Shown piece by piece: positions 25,728 through 42,400 of a stretch of 64,000 bases of DNA (positions are counted from its first letter, which is position 1; every line of letters starts with the position of its first letter). A program made the position numbers and the translations under genes. The notes beneath the pieces were generated by a model, which worked only from the letters and a program-made list of their open reading frames with translations, ran no database searches and was not told where the DNA came from. This DNA is from Allolobophora icterica (lineage: Eukaryota > Annelida > Clitellata > Crassiclitellata > Lumbricidae), in assembly GCA_963556255.1 (NCBI GenBank), contig OY744605.1, positions 42,331,835 to 42,395,834 on the forward strand. Direction: 5' to 3'.

Positions 25728-26455
25728 TGCTAATCAAGTGTATAAGTCTAAGCCAAAAGTTGGTGTGAATTTGAAATGGCGGCGCTGATTTATTTGCAAC
25801 AATCGCAGCTAAGCATCAGAACCCCAAAAGCATCTACTGACTGTCCAGACCAGAGGTGAAAAAAGTTTGTTTGGTTTTAAACAAAAACATAAAAAACCAT
25901 AAAATTTGTTTTTTTGTTTTTAAAATAAATTTCTTAATTTTTTATAAGTTATTTTAATAACATTGATTTAATGATTTTTAATTTTCGGAAATCCCAACTG
26001 AATTAAACTGAGTTTGAGCTCTTGTTCATGCCATTTCTCATGATTTTTATGATCTGAAATCTGAAAATCTTAAAAACAACCAAAATAACAAAACCATATT
26101 ATAAGAACCATAAAAAACGAAAAACAACAAAAAACAACCTTTCATCTTGAAAAAACTTGTTTTTTGCACCTCTGGTCCGGACCAGAGGTGAAAAAAGTTT
26201 TTGCCCCCCAATATTTTGGACAAGTTTACGCCAGTGTTTGTCTGTCAGAAGAACACTGGAATTGGTATCCATCCATCACTTCAGACAAGTTATCAAGGAA
26301 CAGTTCGACACTTGCTTTGATGAAACGGGTTGCCCTCGCTAAAAGCTGGCTGCTTTTGGGGTTCTGATGCTTAGCTGCGATTGTTGCAAATAAATCAGCG
26401 CCGCCATTTCAAATTCACACCAACTTTTGGCTTAGACTTATACACTTGATTAGCA
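25728..26455. repeat. Large palindrome with perfect 105-bp arms
   Basis: The arms 25728-25832 and 26351-26455 are exact reverse complements by my base-by-base check. The 518-bp spacer holds a MITE (25851-26174) and about 170 bp of other sequence. Just beyond the right arm, ACTTGATTAGCAAT recurs inverted at about 26480-26495, making a second small palindrome. Confidence 0.92.
25851..26174. mobile_element. hAT-like MITE inside palindrome spacer
   Basis: This is a 324-bp element with ends CAGAGGTGAAAAAAG and TTTTTTGCACCTCTG, flanked by gtccagac (25843-25850) and gtccggac (26175-26182), an 8-bp duplication with one mismatch. A further CAGAGGTGAAAAAAG left end follows at once at 26183. The inside is A/T-rich with many AAAACCATAA-like units. 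Confidence 0.75.
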
Positions 26456-26737
26456 ATTGCGAATCTATAATATAGATTTGAAATTGCTAATCAAGTGGAT
26501 AAGTTGTATTATTTTGCAACATTATGCAAGCTGATATAGGCCATAGTATAGTTTCGCAGCTTTGTCTAGGTACTCTGCCAGCTGCATTTTTTTTGTCAGA
26601 AAACACTTGACCGTTTCTCATATGCCCTACATTAAAGCTGTCATCTTCGACACTTGAAGTAGCCTATCGTATGCCTATTTTATTGAGAATAATTGTTCTA
26701 CTACAGTGCACATGCAGTTGAACAATGCAGATAAACG

Positions 26738-27185
26738 TCGGTCTTTATCTCCGTTTAAAGTCATGACGTATAGGTGAAGGGCCAGTGGAAACAGAGGTGT
26801 TTCAACTGACCCCATTGTGTTTCACCTTATACCCCATTAACTTGATTTGATTCACTTGCATGCTTCGTGTACTTTTTAGTCACATTTTAGATGCTGAAGT
26901 CTTTCTCAAGCGCTCATCAGGACTGACCACGTACAGTAACTGCTTCCATAGCTCATAATTATATAGAATGTCTCGAGGAGTCTTTTCTCGCTCTGTCTTT
27001 TCCTCATAAATCCTCATCTATAGCAACAACAAATCAAAGTAATCTACTTCTCGACCCAAAACGTTTTGTCATTCTGACATTGCAGTCTAATGGTGTAAGC
27101 TGAAACACGATGGGGCCATTTGAAACAATACTGTTTCTTCTAATCCTACGCCAATGTCATAACTTTAAACGGAGATAAAGACCGA
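26738..27185. mobile_element. 448-bp terminal-inverted-repeat element
   Basis: The ends TCGGTCTTTATCTCCG... and ...CGGAGATAAAGACCGA are perfect 24-bp inverted repeats (26738-26761 and 27162-27185). Subterminal GTTTCA/TGAAAC and CCCCAT/ATGGGG blocks are also inverted. No transposase is encoded. I could not define a target duplication, so the superfamily is unknown. Confidence 0.7.
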
Positions 27186-27694
27186 TCTTTTAGACTCCGT
27201 TGCAATAGAATTAGGGCCTATTATTCTAATTAAAATAGGCTTATAATACATTTATCTGAAGAAAGGCTTACGAGTACATATATCAAATGTCTTATACCAT
27301 ACAAAGCAATAGAAGTTCGTATACAACGTTAAAAGTTGTATGTAGATATGCATGCATGTATTATGACATTGTATGCATGTATAGCTTATGTATCTAAGTA
27401 TGTTTGTCTGTATAATGTGTATGTATGTACTAAATCTTCAAGCCGGCAGGAATTTAAAAATGAACTACGCGTCCATATAATTAAGGAATGGAAATAAAGA
27501 AACTATCTTTATTGTATAAATTGTTGTGTAGTTAGTTGAGTTTATAAAACGCTATGTTGTGCTGTAATTACTTATTTCATTGATCGAGTATAGTTTTTAT
27601 TGCTAATGAAAGGCAAAGCGTAAATAGGCCGTCGTTAAGTTGTAACTAGAACTGTGAAATAGGTGATCCTACTTAGCGGGATTCAGATCCCTTC
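27186..27694. other. No recognisable gene
   Basis: AT-rich sequence with TATG/CATG-rich tracts near 27340-27425. No supported exon. Confidence 0.35.
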
Positions 27695-27872
27695 CAGTGG
27701 CGGCGCCAGGGGTGGGCTAGGGGGTGCTTAGCCCCCCAAACTGTGGCTCAGCCCCCCCAAACAAAACGCTGGAAATCTCTGAAGCCTTGCAATGCTAACA
27801 AAGGAGGAAGGGAGAAAGGGAAGAGCTTAGGGCTTCAGCCCCCCCAAACCTGAAATCCTGGCGCTGCCACTG
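27695..27872. mobile_element. hAT-like MITE, TSD atcccttc
   Basis: This is a 178-bp element with ends CAGTGGCGGCGCCAGG and CCTGGCGCTGCCACTG, flanked by the exact 8-bp duplication atcccttc (27687-27694 and 27873-27880). GCCCCCCAAAC units repeat inside. It has no coding capacity. Confidence 0.88.
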
Positions 27873-28049
27873 ATCCCTTCAGGGTCTCCCCTTGTTGCCG
27901 TGAACTGTGAATTTTTATTTTCCTACACTGACTTGTCGCTAAATTGGTTGCAAAAATAAATTGATTGATTGATGTATGCATGCATGTATGCATGTATGTA
28001 TGTATGCTTTCATGTATGCATGTATGTATATATGTTTGTATGCATGCAT

Positions 28050-28340
28050 GAAATAGGTTACCTAGCATCTTACGACATGATCTTCTCGAACTTTCTTTAC
28101 CTCTATTCCGTAAGCACCTGAAAACCATTTTGTTCGATCCTAGTTTTCCGTCGTTAGGTCGACAGCGCCTCTGGTGAGTTTCTCTTGAAGAGGCGCTATA
28201 TAAATCTGGGATTACATTACATTACACGTATGCATGCATGCATGTCTGTATGTATGTGTGTATTCATTCATTCATTCATTCATTCATTCGAGTATTTATG
28301 TAGCACCTCTTCAAGGGGCTACTCAGATAACGGAACTGAA
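28050..28340. mobile_element. Two CR1/L2-type 3' ends, tail to tail
   Basis: A plus-strand 3' end (28050-28228) reads FRKHLKTILF, then CAGCGCCTCTGG and AGAGGCGCTATATAAATC with an (ATTAC)n tail. A minus-strand 3' end (28258-28340) begins with a (TTCA)n tail followed by ATTTATGTAGCACCTCTTC. The two tails face each other across a short TATG-rich spacer. Confidence 0.65.
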
Positions 28341-30715
28341 GTGAGATAGGCCTACTAGATGATGCATATACTCCAAAAAAGCTAGTCATATTCTTTAAAT
28401 CGTTTTCTTCTCTAAATTTCCTCAAAGTTTGCACATTTATAATTGTTTCATCAAGGTGACATAGCCGAGGTCTGCTTGAAATAATATCACTAAATAGAGT
28501 GCGGTCTTAGCTATCCGGCATTTCAACCTAACCCTGTCTGTAAACCCAATCTCCCCTACTTCTTTGTTTATAACGCTTCTGCCTCAGGTCTTTTTCGCAC
28601 TACTTTCTTCGCACAATTCTTCCTGGAAAGTGGATATCGAAGAATGAAAAAGGACAAAGGGCTTGAAATCGACTAAATAAGACACCGTATACGGCTATCC
28701 GGGCAAATTGCACTTTGCGGTATTTGGGTCTTTGTGTGTTTGTGCGAGTATTTGTATCTCCTCTCAAGTACCCGTATTCATGTGATTAGAACTCCTCATT
28801 ATCTGGACCATGATTACGAATAACAGTCGACACCACATGTGAACCCGTATCCTCTGGATCTTATAAAACACACGTCCGACATAAACCTAAATACCATCCG
28901 TATATATTCCGGCATTTCGTCGTCTCTATGGGAAGCGGCGCAATTCGTTAATTTGTCGCCGACTCGCCGATTGTCCGCGACGAAAGTCCCGGCATTCATT
29001 GGGACACAAAAATTCGCCTTCTGGATCCGCGGTGTCTTCGGAACGTACCCCGGATTAAAAGGGAGGAGTGGAGAGTCCATCGTCGACGGTCGACGGTCAA
29101 CCGCGAAGTCTTTGACAGAACAAGGACTTGGTTGATGAGGGAATTGGGACGTCGTCTATTGCGCCGACCGTCCGTTCGCCTATAAAGGCCAAGTGGAGTC
29201 ACGGGATTAAGACTCACCGACTGCATGGAAGTGGAAGAGGGAATTCGGGCGATATTGGCGTTTCGGCGACTATAGAAGACCACGACGACGATGCAGACGA
29301 CGTGTGAACGTGTGGCGGCGTGAACAAAGGACCAATCTCGCTGTGCATATATACCTTACGAAATGAATTGGAGAATGACAATGCAGCCAGATCGTCCTCT
29401 GAAGCAGCCAATCAGAATAATCTATCGACTCCAGCTTCCGTAGTAAAAGCCAATCGAGAACGGTTAATCTGACTTCCAACCATCGATGTAGGTCTGCATG
29501 GACTACCTAATAATAGTACACATGATGAAGTAGACTATCACCTCATAAGCAGGTCTCAATAACTAGTACAAAATTATATAAGTATCCCAGCAAAAATAGG
29601 CTATTTTTCGTCATTGATTTAGTTCTACTGCTGATAGACTCAAAAATGAACGCTATCTTTAAAATGAAGTAATATCTACTTCACCTTCAGTTTGGGCGCG
29701 ATAGCTACCATAGCATTTTATAATCTTTCATTGTGGCAGATGTGCAATATAGTAGCGTGAACGTTCCTTCATGCATGTGTGGTGCAGGACAAAATATGAC
29801 AATTCGAATACAAACCATAAAAATATAAATACCAAAATATTTCTTGATATTCCTGTTACTATGTTAGGCCTAGGGCCCATATCTTATCAGAATTGCATAA
29901 CATAGCTGAGTTACTACAGTTTGCCTAGGCCCTATATGAGGCTGAAAAAGAACAGAAAAATCTAAGTAAAATTAAACTTAGTGCTTGGATGGATTTTCCT
30001 GCAGGGTCTCAAATCGAACCATGCGCAAACCTAATATGCAAAACCGGTAGGCCTAACTTTTGGACGATCGTGTAATGGTCCAATATAGACAGAAGATATT
30101 TCGGCTAAAAGACAAACAATAGATAGCCTGTATAAGAGCGAAGTAATGAAATCAGAGAGTAAACACTTTTAAACTACTTCACTAGGTCATTAGGTACACG
30201 GTTGCACTCTACGAAAATTAGTCATCAGTAATTCGAAACATGCATAGCCAATAACTGTTCAAGAAATATTTTGTTTCTGCTGAAATGTTGTTTCAGCTCA
30301 GTTGGCGTAATTAAATAAAATATGGAGTTAAAACTGTAGCGCAATATACTAGAAATATGTATAATCAGCATCGATATAAGATCAGCCTCACATATATAAA
30401 TATGCATGAGATAATCTGCTTTGAATATGTTTAAGTGTCGGTGTATTTTCGGAAGGCGTCAGTTTAAACAACCTTTCGTTTACCCAAGTGGTTGTGATCT
30501 TCGTATCGTTATATCTTCCGTGGATCTCTGTCGATTTTGCCACCTAACAGTGAGTGGTAGGAGTATACATGATGTCATTCCGGCGTATTCAGCTGCAGGT
30601 CTGCGCACTAGTCCCGAAAGCACTCATTCGCCACTGAACCCGTGCCTCCTCATCCGTGCCGAAGGAGCTACATCTATATGGTATGAAGATGCGGATCAAT
30701 GTATAACAGCAGAAG
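28341..30715. other. No recognisable gene
   Basis: The part at 28830-29320 is relatively GC-rich and has overlapping short ORFs on both strands, but no recognisable domain and no convincing splice sites. The rest is AT-rich. Confidence 0.3.
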
Positions 30716-30772
30716 CAGTAGCTGCAGCAGCAGCAGCAGCAGTAGCAGCAGTAGAAGTAGTAGCAGCAGCCG
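30716..30772 (+). repeat. (GCA)n trinucleotide repeat
   Basis: An imperfect AGC/GCA run with GTA variants, about 57 bp. It makes an alanine-rich reading frame that I do not consider a gene. Confidence 0.9.
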
Positions 30773-30829
30773 TGCGTGGCCTATATAACGCACAGGTCAT
30801 GCATCTGCGATGGTGCATCTGAAGAACAA

Positions 30830-32135
30830 GTGCGTGAGTCTCTGCACTTCTATAGCGCCGTAGTCGTAGTTGACGATATATGGGAATCTCGTCTTCATAG
30901 CAACGCCCAAGAACCACGCTTTTCTCCAACTGGATTTCTTCACATTCTTGTCGTCAATAGCAGTTCTCTCTGGAGATCCCATGGCATATAGACCAACTAT
31001 GGGCATATATCATACCGTAGCCTAATAATGGTCTAATGCCTGATAGGCAGAACATAACGATACAATTAATTTGTTGACAACCTTAATAAGCCCAAAAGTG
31101 GATTATTGTGATATTAAACTTCGTTGAAAGACGGCACACTGCAACTTGTTCGTTGAAGAAAGATTGCGTTCAGTTTTATGAATGGCCTCCATGTAGCGAT
31201 AAACGGTCGCCTACATTCTACAGAAGACTCACGTAAGTTCTCTTCAAAATTGATTTGACCTTTCTTAAAGGTCGTCCATTTATTGATTTCATTTTTTTAA
31301 GTAGGCCTATATGCTTAAAATAGTAGGCCTAAACTATTCTGTCTGTCAACTTCGAGCAGGATCTCAAACCTGAGAACTTATGTTGACAAGGCATTCAGAA
31401 GGCCTCTTTGAGCCATTACCTTACTGTGTATACCTTATAATATTTTACCTTACGTTACCTTTTCATATCATTAGTCTGATTTAAGTTATGCCTATCTGGT
31501 GATGTAGTGATTGCGTTGACGACCAACCTGCCTTCTATTACGTTAAATAGCTCAAGATTCGTACAATTCAAAAAAAAATCTTAATAACTACTGAACAAAT
31601 AAGATTTGCTTTCGCGATTTCAAACCTTTCTAAGGCGAAATGAAGAAGAAGCCGATCAATAAAACAAGTATAGACATTTTTTAGTAAGTCATAATGAAAC
31701 GACCATCATAAGGTATTGTTCCGTTAAGTTTGCTAATTAACACCTGAGATTGTTTCACAGGTGCCTGCATTGGAATAATAATTATTATTAGCTAAGCATA
31801 AGCTTATATATTATATACAGGACTGGGTTGGCCTATATCTATGCCTGTATTTAAACGGTTTTTGCGAGTTATAGGGCCTACACAGCAGGTGTCAAAAGTG
31901 CGATATCTATATTAGCGTCAAAAAGGGTTTACCGGCATGCCCCACGCTTACATGCCTAGGCCTATATATTCTCACCCCTTGGAGGGCTCCTCTGACCCAT
32001 CGAAAGCCTATAACCCTCATAGCCGAGGCGTAAGTGGCAATTCACAGCTCCAATCTCAGAGCGCAAAAGCTGCGCAATTATAAGCCAGTACAATTAGACA
32101 CGTGCATCTGTCTGTAACGACAACACGCATACAAT
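30830..32135. other. No recognisable gene
   Basis: No supported exon or structured repeat. TAGGCCTA occurs near 31302, 31324 and 31957, and a TA-GGGCC-TA variant near 31872. Confidence 0.35.
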
Positions 32136-34764
<2,629 letters not shown>

Positions 34765-34782
34765 TATATATATATATATATA

Positions 34783-36100
34783 AGAAATAATATTGTATGC
34801 ATACAAATACACTTGCTTAAGATAATCAACGAAACATGAATCAAAGTTGACGGCGTATGTATACATGCACATAGTATTTTCGATAAACGTGTGTATATAT
34901 CCACACACATATAATATATATATATATATATGTATGTATGTATGTATATAGTATGCTCTGTTCTATACATATGTATTTCAATTGGGCCTTCTGTTGTGCT
35001 CATGGATATTACTCAAGCAAAAGAGCTGAAAGCGACGTCTGTGTCTATAGCTTTCTCTCGGTACACACACACACGCTAGCACCTACGCACACACAGACAC
35101 AGACACAGACAAAGACACACACACGAACACACACACGAACACACACGAACACACTGTCATTGACCGAAATCTCCCAATTAAAATTCTTGCTTTTTCGACG
35201 AACACATTCAAGCGGTTCGACTAAACAAATTGTTCCACGGTGACGAGACTCTCTGTTGGTGCACCACCTGAACAAGAAAGAGTCTCCAATGCAAACGGAA
35301 CAAGATAAAGGCGAGAAGGAGGAGAAGAAAAGGAGTGGGAGGAGGAGGAGGAGGAAGAGTGGGAGGAGGAGGAGGAGGAGGAGGAGGAGGAGGAGGAGAA
35401 GGGGATACGATCAAAGCCAGTGTCAAATCGTAGTATATTTAACGCATTTGCGAAGCGTCCTCATGTTCTGCACGCATGCATGCTTATAAATTATATTGCT
35501 ATCTGACGAAGAGGTATCGGATACTCGAAAGACGAAAAGTAATAGGCCCTGCATCGTATGGTTATAGCTATACATGTTTATATTCATATCTGTACACTGT
35601 CCTATAGACCCGCATATAGTTTTGAGTACACATTGATCAACATGATGCTGTTTTTGCCACATAAAGCAGACCCTTCGCGTATGTAAAGGTTGGAAGTTGG
35701 TGATCTTGCGCACTGCGTAGTCGGGATAATAGCTTATCAACTTAGTTTACTCTCGGTATCCGGTTAAGACCTTATAGTTACTGGGCTCCGTTTGCAAGTG
35801 TAATTTTTCTTTGAAAACTATTATTTTACATGTTTTCACACGGGATTATGTATCGGGAAAGAAGATAGCATAAGCTGCATATATAAAATATGCTACATGC
35901 ATGCAAGTATACAACATTGTTACCCAGCTGAAGTTCATATGCGTAATCCTCGTCCAGTATTGCCTAAACAAATGAACCCCACGTCCACCAATATCCATGT
36001 CGGATCTTTAGCCCGATTTAAAACAAATTCTCTGCTAAATGGCAGCCTACTCGGCTGGTTGTAAATAATGGTTGCACATTAATCTAAGCATTAAAGCACA
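34783..36100. other. Simple-repeat-rich flank upstream of the FREM1-like gene
   Basis: This contains short (TA)n and (TATG)n tracts near 34913-34945, a CACACA/ACACGA-rich tract at 35062-35152, and a (GGA)n tract at 35310-35400. No exon is evident. The promoter of the FREM1-like gene should lie here or in an undetected 5' exon, but I cannot point to it. Confidence 0.5.
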
Positions 36101-36145
36101 GTGTATGTATTTATTTTAGCATTTCAGGGCCCGAGATAACCAAAA

Positions 36146-36409
36146 ATGAGGCTACTCTGTCCGTGCTCCTGCCCCGCGGGGTCAGTTTCGTTGCTGTGGG
36201 TGGCATGCATGTTCGTTGGCGTCATCGCTAATATAAGCACTTCGGGGAAAATAGCGACGTCGCACCGAATGCTAAAGGTTTCCATCGGAAAAGCCATCTT
36301 CATACAGCCCGAGGATTTGACCGTTCTTCCACCTGGGAACGCACCGTGTCTGATAACAGCTACGGAGTCAGAGCCAATCTGGACACGTGTTGGCAAAATC
36401 AATCCACAG
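36146..36409 (+). CDS. FREM1: FREM1-like exon 1: start and signal peptide
   Basis: Residues 1-88. The start ATG has A at -3 (ACCAAAAATGA). A hydrophobic run around SLLWVACMFVGVIA suits a signal peptide. The exon ends VGKINPQ and is followed by the donor CAG|GTCATC, phase 0. Confidence 0.85.
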
Positions 36410-39400
36410 GTCATCTCTCTTACACAACCAGCTATATATTCCACTTTTAAATTTTAGCACTTATGACTGTTATACTCACTTAAATATTTAGTTAGACTGT
36501 AATTTATATTTAATCTTTATTAGGCCTACATAAGTTATACGGCTAATAATGCATTAACTAAACGATTACATTATTTAGTTCATTTTCAGCAATTTAGCGA
36601 CGTGCAATTGACTTTCATATCTGCTCGCTAATACGTGCCATGCTTTACATAAAACAATCTTATCTCACACGTGTAGAAACTACAGTTAGCCACAACCACC
36701 TGTTTGAAACTGTGGAAATGAATTGTTCTACAGAACGGAAAAATGTGTAACAACATAAGTGATTAGCCAAAGGGGCAAGTGAATTATAATATTATAAGGT
36801 CTACACTACTCAGAAAAATATTTCGTGCACGTACGGTCTGCCGTCATCGACTTGCTCAAGTAGAGTGCTTTAACACTTTAACGACAAGCTGCATTGGTTT
36901 TCCATCAGTCGCTTTTAGTACACTTTCGTCGTTAAAGTGTTAAATAGATCTTAAGGTCTTTAATAACATGCTGTTTAAATGACCAGAATATGTATAAAAC
37001 CTTGGTAGAACCAAGAGACGTGATTTGTCGTTTTCTTTCTGCTCAGGTCTTCGACTGCAGATTCAAACCGAACGTCGTCTCTTATTCCCACAACGGAAGC
37101 CCTCTGCTGGAAGAAGATCGAATCCAGTTCACGGTCTACTACTTCGAAGAGACAGGTGGAACGCAACAGGTGACTGTGACGACGACGGTCAAGATTCTTG
37201 CTAATCAGTCGCTTGAAACTGTGGCTCTTGGACCTCAATTTGACCACCTGAGTGTATCAGCGTCCACTGGCCTGTCGGAGCCAATAAACGCCAGTCTCGT
37301 GAGGTTTAGCTACAACTACCAGGAAGGCGCGAGTTGTGTAGTGAGCTACCAGGAGCCCAGTCGGTCTCTCCCGTTTCCGATTGCAGGAGTCATTGAAGGC
37401 AGCGATCGTCAGACGATTTCCAACTTTTCCATGGACTGCCGCGACTTTTTGATGGAGAACTTTCGTTACAGGCACTCTGGATCGAGGTCGCCAGATCTGG
37501 ACTTCATACCGCTTGCAGTGGAATTGGAGGATCCAAGAAAGGAGTGGGGTTGGATAGTGCGGGAAAGGGTCTTTTTGGAGGTGCGACTCGGGACGGAGAC
37601 GGAGGCAAACCATCCGCCTCAGATCAGCGTCAACCGCAGCTCTGCGCTCCGTGTCCAACAGTTTGCAGTCTACGCCTTGGATTCGGATGTTCTATCAGCC
37701 ACAGACAATGAGACCAGTCCAAACAATTTGGTCTTCGAAATAACCACAGACCTCGATCGCGAAGAGGACGGGTTCATTGCAAACCTACAGGAGAATACAC
37801 GACGTGTTAGATCGTTCTACCAGGAAGATCTCGTCAACCGTCAGATCGTCTACCACCCTCCGACCAAGGTCCTGAGCGAACAGAAAGAGGTCGAGCTGGA
37901 GTTCGTCGCCTGGGACGAACACCATGTTGCAAGTCAACCGGCGAGACTGAGAATCCTCGTCGTCCCAGCAAAAACCAATTCTCCTCGGCTCACCTTCAAC
38001 GGCGGCCTGATCGTTCCAGAGGGCGGATCTCGGACGATCACTTCCGACGATCTACGAATCGTCGACCAGGACAACATACAGAACGTCGAGATCCACGTCA
38101 AGGGAGGACTGAGGCATGGAAGACTGGAAGTTAACGGACGTCCGGGGGCCGTCTTTACCGTCCGCGACATAGAAAACAGACTGGTAGTCTATCGCCATGA
38201 CAACAGCGACTCGACGGAAGACAGGATCATTGTGCGAATCACAGACGGAAGACACGGTATGCGAGCAAGAATTCCCATAACAATTCTACCAGTTGACGAC
38301 AACTCTCCATACTTACTCACCCACGAGGCATTGGACGTGCAAACAGGTGGATATGCCCAGATAACGGACAGAAACCTAAATGCGACCGATAAAGATGGTA
38401 AGGAGAAGCGGATATCGTACGTAGTGAAGTCATCGTCGAAGGCTGGTCAGATCGTGAAGAGACGGCCGGGTCTGTCGCGTGGCATTCCTGTGACGAGGTT
38501 CACGCAGGACGAGGTAGACGCCGGACTGATCTACTACCATAACCTCGGCGGAGAGTCGATCGCCGACACTTTGGAATTTCGACTGATGGACGATAACGAT
38601 CCGCCGAACAAGTCTGGGAAGTACACGCTGGAGGTGAGGATCATGCCAGCAACCGACCTTCCGCCGAATCTGGTCGAAGGTACAAGACAGATCCTGATTG
38701 TGAACGAAACTGAGCTCGGAATCCTCCGTAAAGAGATCCTCTGGTATGAAGACGTCGAGTTTCCAAGAGACGATGTCGTCTATACGATCACCAGTCAACC
38801 TCACTACCCCGCCACCCCGCTCACGTTGGACGCAGGCCGATTCGTCAGCATTGAAAACAGTACACGGAAGTGGGATATGGCAGTCGTGGAGTCGGCACCC
38901 GCCCTGCGGACCTTCACCCAGCGGGAGGTGGATGAAGGTCGCGTGGCCTACCTGCCTCCGAGGGAAGACATCGGTCTCATCAACCGCACTGCGCGAATGG
39001 TCTTTGCAGTGTCAGACAGGAGCGGTAACAGCATCATCGAACAGGTCTTGGAGATCGTCATCTTACCAGTGGACAACCAGGAACCACACGCCTCGATGAC
39101 ATCTCTGAGAGTGGCAAAAGGTGGAATGATGCGGCTGACGGCGGATGTGATTCTGGTTAGCGACCCAGCTACGGACCTCAAGGACCTCAAGTTCATTCTG
39201 GAGGTTAAACCAAAGAACGGTGAGCTGCTCAAAGACGGATTGGCGATCGCAGTAGGAGACCAGCTGACCTTCGACGATGTCAACAAATCTGACATCAGGT
39301 CTGTATTCGTAAGCATTTGCATACAGTGCCTTTATAATTGTTGGTGAATACGAAATAACATATTCTACCAATGAACTGCGCTAACATGATGTTATATGAC

Positions 39401-42400
39401 ATTTCATTGTGTGTATTTGAGACACAACACACCGTGGTCTAAGTAGCGCATAATTATTGTTCAGCAACACAAGATCTACTTAGATCCTACATTGAAACAC
39501 TCCGTGGATTAAACCCAGGCGGCCATTACACGACACAGTTTGCAGAAATTATAAAAAGTAATAATTTTATTAATAGTTGTTTATAATGTTTTCGCCGACA
39601 GATACATTCATAATGGATCGGAAGACGTGGAGGATGGCTTCCAGTTCAGCGTATCCGACGGACTGCACAAGTTCCCAGCCTTTGTTTCAATCGAGGTGCA
39701 ACAAACGACGAGCCACCGTCCGCAGCCTCTTACAGAACTCGACAACCGTCTCGAAGTGGATGAAGGTGGAATGGTCTTTATAGGCCCGGAAAACCTCGCC
39801 GCCACTGATAACGATACGGACTCCAACCTCCTGAACTTCCTCATCATGAAGTCTCCGGAGTTTGGCGAGATACGTCTTGCGGGAACAAAGGCAGACCAGT
39901 TCTCTCAGGCTGATATCATCGGGTCGCGTGTGACCTACGTTCACACCGGTGGGGAGGTTGGTCGCCGATCGCTGGTAGATTCCATCACCTTCACGGTTCT
40001 TGATCAGTCTCCCCCACCACCAGCAGCAGAGACCGTTCCTTTGATCGACTTGGAAGTGACGATCCTTCCGTTGGACAACTCCGCGCCGGAGCTGATCGTT
40101 GGAGGACCAGTCGTTGTGGTCGAAGGCAAACCAGCCTCAATCACTCCTGAAATCGTGTCCGCCAGAGACGTCGACAGCCCCACCGAAACGCTCCTCTTCA
40201 TTGTCGTCCAGACGCCAATGTGGGGCTTCCTCGAACGATCCAAGTCCAACACTCGAAGCGGCCGCAGTCAGACCAGTCGGCGCATATCGTCCTTCACTCT
40301 TTCCGACCTCACAGAAGGAACGATCCAGTACGTACCGTCGAACCTTTCCAAAGGCGGTCCTCCGTCCGACTCCTTCTTCATCTACGTCACCGACGGACAG
40401 AACCAGTCGCCGCTGTCTCAGATCGAGATCGCTGTTCTTCCACCCAACATCAAACTTCCAGATTTTGATATAGGCAACCTACTAGTGGACGAGGGAGGAG
40501 AACGGGAGTTTCGGATCCAGCTGGCTGGAGGCGCCAGTCGCTTGGAGGATGCGGATGAGTTGCTGCTGTCAGTTGCCAGCCAACCACTCTACGGTGAATT
40601 GGTGCTGGTGAGGACAGCCCAACAGCCTGGAGGATTCAAAGAGCTGCGCTTCCACGATGTTTCGTTTGCAGACATCGAGAATGGAATCCAGATGGTGTAT
40701 CGCCACGATGGATCAGAATCTAAGGAAGACCGATTTACGCTGAGCCTCTCGGATGGAACCCACGTCGTCAAGAGGACCTCCGTAGTCAACGTGGCTCCGA
40801 TCAACGACATGAAACCGGAGCTTGTGCGGAATATTCCACTTCCGGTGGACTTTGGTGGATCGAAGCTGATCACCGCATCGATCCTCAAGGCAACGGACGA
40901 TGACACGGTAAGTTCCGAGATTAGTTTTGTTCTTGTCACGGCTCCGAACAAGGGAGTCCTAGAGATAGAGCTGACGGTAAATGATAAGTCCTCAACTGCA
41001 CCACCAGTTGGAACATGGAAACAGCTGGAAGCTGGAGACAACTTCACCCAATCTTCTATCGACGAGAGTCGGGTGCGATATGTCCACACTACGGAACTCG
41101 ATCGAGAAACGGCAAACGATAAGTTCCTGTTTCGAGTGACCGACAGCGTCAACTACCTTCCAAGCGCCGCTTTCCACATCGACATCTACCGATCAAATCC
41201 AAAACGAATCCTTCTGCGTAACCTTGGGATCTCGTTAGAGGAGGGAGGCGTCGAAGTCATCACCGCCGACTTGTTGAGTGCCGATGATGGAGGGAGGCAG
41301 CAGAAAGACCTCGTTTTCAGCGTCGATCAGGCACCAGTTCTTGGCTCCCTAGAATTCATGGACCAGGACGGCAGCAATGCAACCGTGTCCACGTTTACTC
41401 AGGCGGATATCCTTGCTCGAAGGCTCGTCTATCGCAATCGAAATCCTGGAACAAGAGACTCATTCATCGTAACTGTCACCGGATCCAGAAACACCCCGCC
41501 CCCTACCGCCACAGTGGAAATCGAGATTAGACCGATATTGAGATCCCTTCCGATGCTACTGGCCAACGTACCTCTGACGGTTATGCAGGGAGGAAGCGCC
41601 ACGATCGGTAGCGCACATCTGTTCATCGCCTCCGAAGAAGATGATGTGACCTCGCACAACCTGACCTACATACTCGTTGAGCGACCGAAAAACGGTGACC
41701 TCCTCGTCCGAGGTCATTCGGTGCACCGGTCCTTCACGCAACTGGACGTAGAATCCGGTGACGTCATCTACCACAGTGACGACAGCGATGACTACATGAC
41801 CGACTACTTCCTGTTCAATATTACGGATGGACGTCACGAAGGATCGTACCTCGTCAACGGAACAGTCCAAACGAAGCCGGCCTTCTTCAACATCCTCATC
41901 CAGCCGATCGTCAGAGACTCTCCTAGACTCATTAGAAACCGGGTTCCGGAAAAACTTCAATCTCTTGGCAGCAATGGAAAGCTGGGTTTTATCATTTCGT
42001 CCGATTACCTGAAGGCCAGTCACCCGTCCTTCGACCCGAGCGAGACTTCCTACGTCCTGAGGGACAGTCCTTCCGAGGGAAAGCTGGAGTACATCGACAC
42101 AGACCGACCGATCCGACGGAAGTTCACGCAGAAGGACATCGACGATGAAAAGGTCGCCTTCGTGCTGAAGGAAAATCCGTCAACTACGAATGACAGTTTC
42201 ACGTTTCGAATTGAAAACGACGACAACCGCAACAACGGACCAGACGACGTTTTCAGGTAATGCCACCAATTTATTACTGTCGCCATTTTCAACTACTACC
42301 ACCACCACCACACAGAGATTTATATCTCGGGCCAGCATGGTCCGTACACGGGGACTTTAAACGGTCAAAAACAAATTTCCTATAATATATTGGTGATGGG

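Noticed and set aside
28839..29479. Overlapping ORFs on both strands in a GC-richer patch
   Set aside because: Neither strand shows a domain or paired splice sites.
30421..30822. 133-residue ORF with poly-Ala
   Set aside because: The alanine tract is a (GCA)n microsatellite and the rest has no recognisable feature.
37257..41152. Several minus-strand ORFs of 100-190 residues opposite exons 2 and 3
   Set aside because: They are antisense shadows of the FREM1-like exons. The plus strand carries the clear CSPG repeats.
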